The notes under the pieces were generated by a model. It made no database searches, was not told where the DNA came from, and worked only from the letters and a program-made list of their open reading frames with translations. This document shows, in pieces, positions 60,822-64,000 of a DNA stretch of 64,000 nt. Each line of letters opens with the position of its first letter. The first letter of the stretch is position 1. This DNA comes from JAMXLG01 sp963765935 (GTDB taxonomy: Bacteria > Vulcanimicrobiota > Vulcanimicrobiia > Vulcanimicrobiales > Vulcanimicrobiaceae), in NCBI GenBank assembly GCA_963765935.1, contig CAVXXX010000001.1, forward strand, positions 1,550,001-1,614,000, given 5' to 3'. A program made the translations under genes and the position numbers.

Positions 60822-62201
60822 TTAGCGCGCTTCGGCGAGATACTCGTCGAGAAGGACGTACAGCGTCTGGCGCTCGTTACGCTCGGGGCGGTCCGTGACC
60901 TGCTCGAAAAGCCACTGCAATGCGTCGCCGACACGGCGGTCTCCGCGAAATCCCGCCGGCGCCAAACTGCGTTGCACCATTGCCGAAATGACGTCCGAAC
61001 CATCGATCGCTAAGTCGGTGACCGAAAAAGCGGGCTTGCGTTCGACTTCAGCCCACACGCGCGCTTCGAAGCGTTCGTTCGAGTCGTCGCGCTTGGGCAT
61101 GCCGGAGCCGATAATGTCAGCCGAACGAACTGCAAACTGGCGCTGCAAATGCGGCAATCCGATCCGCCGAACGAAGCGCCGCACGGCTGCGTCACTGAGT
61201 TCCGGATCCTGGTTGTACATATGATGGCGAACAAGATGTTCGACGGTTTCCACCGCGTCGTTTGAGAATCTTAGCCTGCTAAGCATATCTCGCGCCATAT
61301 CGGCGCCGACCATCTCGTGGCGATAGAAATGCCCGTCTTCCTTGCATCGAGGCTTACCGACGTCGTGCAGAAGGGCCGCGACGCGTAAAATTCCGTCGCC
61401 GGCCGGCGTCGCGTCCATCGTTTCAAGGTTGTGGCGCCAGACGTCGTAGGCATGCCACTCGTTCTGTTCGACACCGACGCCCTCGAGGAGCTCGGGCCAA
61501 ATGTGCTGCAGCACGCCCGTTTCGTACAGCAACCGCATGCCCACCGATGGCTTGGGCGCCCGCTCGAACAGCTTCATCAGTTCGTCGTGGATGCGCTCGG
61601 GCGAGACCGTCGTGACCAGCGAGGCCGCAGCGCGCATCGCTTCGCGGGTCGCCGGCGTTACGCCGTAGTCGAAGCGCGCGGAGAACTGCGCCGCACGCAG
61701 CATCCGCAGCGGATCTTCTTCAAACGTGCGAGCGGTCAAGATGTCAATGCGGCGCGCGCGGATGTCCGCCTCACCATGATAGGGATCGACGATCGCCCCG
61801 CCGGGGAGCGACCGCGCGATCATGTTGATGCGGAAGTCGCGGCGCGCCAGGTCATCTTCCAGGGGAATTTCCGGCCCACTCTGCACGTCAAAGTCGCGGT
61901 GCCCATGGCCCGTGGACTTCTCGCGGCGCGGTAGTGCCACATCGACCGTCTCCCCGTTGACCGTCAACTTCAGGACGGCGAAGGCAGCACCGACAAGGTC
62001 CACTTTCCCAAGAGGCCGCAGGCGCTCGCGCAGTTCCTCGATCGGCACGCCGGTAACGACGTAATCGGAGTCTTTCGCCGGCGCCTCACCGCCTTCGATT
62101 TCGGCCCGGATTTCGTCGCGCACACGGCCGCCGACGGCAAAAAGCGAACCGGCCGGCAGCGCGGCAGCTAGCTTGTCATCGAGCGGATGGAGGCGAAACA
62201 T
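60822..62201 (-). CDS. cca: CCA tRNA nucleotidyltransferase with HD domain
   Basis: A 459-aa enzyme adding CCA to tRNA 3' ends. N-terminal polymerase motif LFAVGGRVRDEI and DSDYVV, the catalytic RRDFRINMIA with GAIVDPYHGEADI, tRNA-binding helical region with EDPLRMLRAAQFSARF, and an HD-domain (LLHDVGKPRCKEDGHFYRHE, VRHHMYNQ) giving phosphodiesterase/phosphatase function. First gene of a cca-parA-parB run; the upstream gap holds two 26-bp direct repeats with parS-like cores. Confidence 0.92.
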   Translation of the reverse strand: MFRLHPLDDKLAAALPAGSLFAVGGRVRDEIRAEIEGGEAPAKDSDYVVTGVPIEELRERLRPLGKVDLVGAAFAVLKLTVNGETVDVALPRREKSTGHGHRDFDVQSGPEIPLEDDLARRDFRINMIARSLPGGAIVDPYHGEADIRARRIDILTARTFEEDPLRMLRAAQFSARFDYGVTPATREAMRAAASLVTTVSPERIHDELMKLFERAPKPSVGMRLLYETGVLQHIWPELLEGVGVEQNEWHAYDVWRHNLETMDATPAGDGILRVAALLHDVGKPRCKEDGHFYRHEMVGADMARDMLSRLRFSNDAVETVEHLVRHHMYNQDPELSDAAVRRFVRRIGLPHLQRQFAVRSADIIGSGMPKRDDSNERFEARVWAEVERKPAFSVTDLAIDGSDVISAMVQRSLAPAGFRGDRRVGDALQWLFEQVTDRPERNERQTLYVLLDEYLAEAR

Positions 62202-62203
62202 TT

Positions 62204-62266
62204 CTTAATCTTTCGTTTCACGCTAAATATCGAATCGCTTCTTAATGTTTTGTTTCACGCTAAATA
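62204..62266. repeat. two 26-bp direct repeats with parS-like cores
   Basis: CTTAATCTTTCGTTTCACGC.. at 62204-62229 and CTTAATGTTTTGTTTCACGC.. at 62241-62266 differ in two bases and are spaced 37 bp apart. Each ends GTTTCACGCTAAATA. Against the parS consensus TGTTTCACGTGAAACA, TGTTTCACGCTAAATA (62251-62266) matches 13 of 16 bases and CGTTTCACGCTAAATA (62214-62229) matches 12. They are immediately upstream of cca and close to parAB. Confidence 0.6.
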
Positions 62267-62332
62267 CTAGGGCCACAATCCCGGCGCGAAAGGGTTCCTT
62301 AAACTGTTCCTTCGTAACGGTCCTTAGACTTC

Positions 62333-62362
62333 GGTGCTTCGCACCTTCGCTCAGGATGACAC
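62333..62362. repeat. degenerate dispersed repeat with short hairpin
   Basis: GGTGCTTCGCACC can form a 5-bp stem, followed by TTCGCTCAGGATGACAC, the tail of the dispersed repeat. It lies just upstream of the amidotransferase start. Confidence 0.7.
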
Positions 62363-62390
62363 TGGGCGGACAGCGCGAATCGGCGAGGGG

Positions 62391-63089
62391 GTGAGGATCG
62401 GGCTTAGCTACGATCAGGGCACACCGAAGTACCGGTTATACCTCGGTGCTCTTTTGGCATGTGCGGAGCAGGCGGGATACCGGGATCGGGTTGAGCCGGT
62501 ATGGCTGGCGGGCGCCGCCCAGCCGTTGGACCGCGAGGCGCTGGAAGAAATCGACGGCCTGATGCTGGTCGGCGGCGCGGACATCGAGCCTCACCGGTAC
62601 GGCGCCAGAGACACCGAACAAGTCTGCGAGACGTTCCCCGGGCGTGACGAGGCCGAGTGGAAGATGCTCGACGCCGCCTTTTCGCGCCGCCTGCCCATTC
62701 TCGCAATTTGCCGCGGGATGCAGTTGCTCAACGTCTATCAGGGCGGGACCCTCATCCGCCATCTCGGCGAGGACGGGCACCAACTCCCGGACACGGAGCG
62801 GCATGACATCCACATCGAGTCCGGGTCAGCCCTCCACCGCCTGGCGCGAACGCATCGCGCACACGCGACGTCGTCGCACCATCAAGCCATCGAAGATGTT
62901 GGCGAAGGGCTGCGGGTCGTGGCGCGGCACGAGGACGGCGTCGTCGAGGCGATCGAGTGGATGACGCCGATGCGTAAGCCGTGGCTCGCGGCAATTCAGT
63001 GGCATCCCGAACGCATGGGATTGGACGAACCCCTGGCGGGGCCGATTCTCAGCGGGTTTCTGGAAGCGATCCGCGCACGCAGCGGCTAG
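62391..63089 (+). CDS. class I glutamine amidotransferase, PuuD-like peptidase C26
   Basis: A 232-aa gamma-glutamyl hydrolase-type enzyme. GTG 62391 is chosen, since the codons before it come from a dispersed repeat, and the family N-terminus VRIGLSYDQGTPKYRLYLGA begins there. Nucleophile Cys107 in AICRGMQLLNVYQGGTL, and the catalytic His-Glu pair in AIQWHPERMG. Similar to PuuD, which hydrolyses gamma-glutamyl-GABA; putrescine degradation genes are not in the window. The only plus-strand gene among cca, rsmG and mnmG. Confidence 0.85.
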   Translation: MRIGLSYDQGTPKYRLYLGALLACAEQAGYRDRVEPVWLAGAAQPLDREALEEIDGLMLVGGADIEPHRYGARDTEQVCETFPGRDEAEWKMLDAAFSRRLPILAICRGMQLLNVYQGGTLIRHLGEDGHQLPDTERHDIHIESGSALHRLARTHRAHATSSHHQAIEDVGEGLRVVARHEDGVVEAIEWMTPMRKPWLAAIQWHPERMGLDEPLAGPILSGFLEAIRARSG

Positions 63090-63093
63090 CCCC

Positions 63094-63792
63094 TTAGAGA
63101 CAGAGCGGACGTTTTTCCGGAATACCGACGCGGCGCGGAAACCGCTGCGGTGTGTGTCCGGTCTTCGCAACGAGCACGACTTGCCGCACCAATCCGGCCT
63201 CGCCGGCCTCCGGTAACTGGGCAATGACGCGTTCCACTTGCGCTCCGAGCATGAGCGAGGCGTCCTCGAGCGCCTGATATTCGGGCGCATCCATCGTCCC
63301 ACGTTGCAAGACTGCGCGTCCGCCCGGATGGATGAACGGCAGCAGGAGCTCCGCGACCGTCGGCGCGGCCGATACTGCGCGCGCCGTTCCGGTGTGGAAA
63401 TGCCCCCGCAACTCCTCGTCGTGCGCGGCAACCTCGGCTCGTTGCGCAACGACGCGACCCTCGAGTCCGAATTCGCTCAAGATCTCCTCGAGAAATCGTG
63501 CCTTCTTCGCGGTCGATTCCACCATCAGCACGGGTACGCCGGTGACGATTGCAAGCGGAATCGCGGGAAGGCCGCCGCCCGAACCGACGTCCACGAGCGA
63601 CTGCTCGATGTACGGCGAGATCGAAACGCTATCGATAATGTGCGGCGCGAACTCGCCTGCATCTTTCGCGCCGGTGAGATTGAACTTCCGGTTGACGTCG
63701 AGAACCCGTGCTCCGTAGCGGGCGAGCCGCTCGCGGTAGTCCTCGGGTACGTGCCCGGCGAGCAGCCCGACGAGGGCGTCGAACTCGCTCAC
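63094..63792 (-). CDS. rsmG: 16S rRNA 7-methylguanosine methyltransferase RsmG (GidB)
   Basis: A 232-aa SAM-dependent methyltransferase modifying G527 of 16S rRNA. GTG start at 63792 overlaps the mnmG stop (GTGA). Motifs: NLTGAKDAGEFAPHIIDSVS and LVDVGSGGGLPAIPLAIV (SAM site), followed by VESTAKKARFLEE. Normal size, with an additional C-terminal ~20-residue tail. The mnmG-rsmG-parA-parB order is typical of origin regions. Confidence 0.94.
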   Translation of the reverse strand: MSEFDALVGLLAGHVPEDYRERLARYGARVLDVNRKFNLTGAKDAGEFAPHIIDSVSISPYIEQSLVDVGSGGGLPAIPLAIVTGVPVLMVESTAKKARFLEEILSEFGLEGRVVAQRAEVAAHDEELRGHFHTGTARAVSAAPTVAELLLPFIHPGGRAVLQRGTMDAPEYQALEDASLMLGAQVERVIAQLPEAGEAGLVRQVVLVAKTGHTPQRFPRRVGIPEKRPLCL

Positions 63793-64000
63793 GCGCTTGC
63801 TGCGCTTCGTTCCCGATGCACGAAAAGGCCGAGAATCGCGATGTCGGCCGGCGTTACGCCCGGAATGCGGCTCGCCGCGCCGAGCGTGCGCGGCCGCTGA
63901 ATCGAGAGTTTTTCACGCGCTTCGCGCGAGAGTGCCGCAATTGCGGCATAGTCGAGGCTGTCGGGAATGAGAACCCGTTCCGTGCGGGCGGCCTTCTCGA
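63789..64000 (-). CDS. mnmG: tRNA uridine-5-carboxymethylaminomethyl modification enzyme MnmG, C-terminal end
   Basis: Only the last ~70 codons are present; the gene continues past the window end. The C-terminal helical domain reads DSLDYAAIAALSREAREKLS followed by RPRTLGAASRIPGVTPADIA, the conserved MnmG ending, then a short variable tail to the stop at 63789-63791. The full protein is an FAD enzyme acting with MnmE. Overlaps rsmG by 2 bp. Confidence 0.88.
   Translation of the reverse strand, partial: EKAARTERVLIPDSLDYAAIAALSREAREKLSIQRPRTLGAASRIPGVTPADIAILGLFVHRERSAASA

Noticed and set aside
62334..62390. Upstream start of the amidotransferase
   Set aside because: The additional N-terminal residues (MLRTFAQDDT) are translated from a dispersed repeat; GTG 62391 gives the family N-terminus.

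Overview
The window reads as a dense, high-GC chromosomal segment (about 60% G+C by eye) from a free-living bacterium. Nearly every base is coding, genes overlap by 4 bp (ATGA/GTGA), and no stretch longer than 300 bases lacks a gene. The gene mix points to a diderm-like, rod-forming bacterium: heptose and LpxB-related genes, MreC/MreD/PBP2, SMC, and ParAB beside rsmG and mnmG. It does not look like a classical proteobacterium. The gene pairings recall candidate phyla such as Eremiobacterota/WPS-2, but that placement is inference only and no 16S gene is present. No tRNA, rRNA, CRISPR array, prophage or IS element was seen.

Layout. 0-2.3 kb: Fsr-type MFS transporter (partial), divergent LysR regulator, family-5 uracil-DNA glycosylase. 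2.2-14.5 kb: one long minus-strand run, hisS > accB > gmhA > hldA > hldC > LpxB-related > GT2 > GT9 > GT2 > GT9 > GT2 > aspS > two small secreted proteins. It makes ADP-heptose and builds a surface glycan, with two aminoacyl-tRNA synthetases and an orphan BCCP embedded. 14.5-20.3 kb: DUF318/DUF1980-like membrane protein, glyoxalase, sarcosine-oxidase-like flavoprotein, DUF885 metallopeptidase, MFS transporter. 20.3-27.9 kb: fabF-rnc-smc-purH and sixA. 28-31 kb: rpmA-obgE-nadD. 31-36.6 kb: DD-carboxypeptidase, RidA, cupin and a three-gene ABC-2 exporter. 36.6-40.4 kb: maf-mreC-mreD-mrdA. 40.5-47.9 kb: a minus-strand set made of two copies of a pair, a ~1,080-1,095 aa CARDB/DUF11-like repeat protein followed by a small one-TM HEAT-like protein. 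This is the best candidate here for an undescribed system. 47.9-56.2 kb: aminotransferase, small secreted proteins, arylsulfatase, serine hydrolase, lipoprotein, alpha/beta hydrolase. 56.2-64 kb: trpS, thiD, thiE, parB, parA, cca, a class I amidotransferase, rsmG and the end of mnmG, an origin-proximal arrangement with two parS-like sites in the cca upstream region.

Two whole-window patterns matter to any user of this annotation. First, five genes in the first 20 kb (aspS, a GT2, gmhA, a DUF885 peptidase, an MFS transporter) are each broken by exactly one surplus base. Since aspS is essential this looks like sequence error, though pseudogenes cannot be excluded for the others. Second, a dispersed palindromic repeat with core CCTTCGACAAGCTCAGG lies between genes and also inside or at the ends of coding sequences, where it supplies C-terminal tails, internal peptides and a stop codon.
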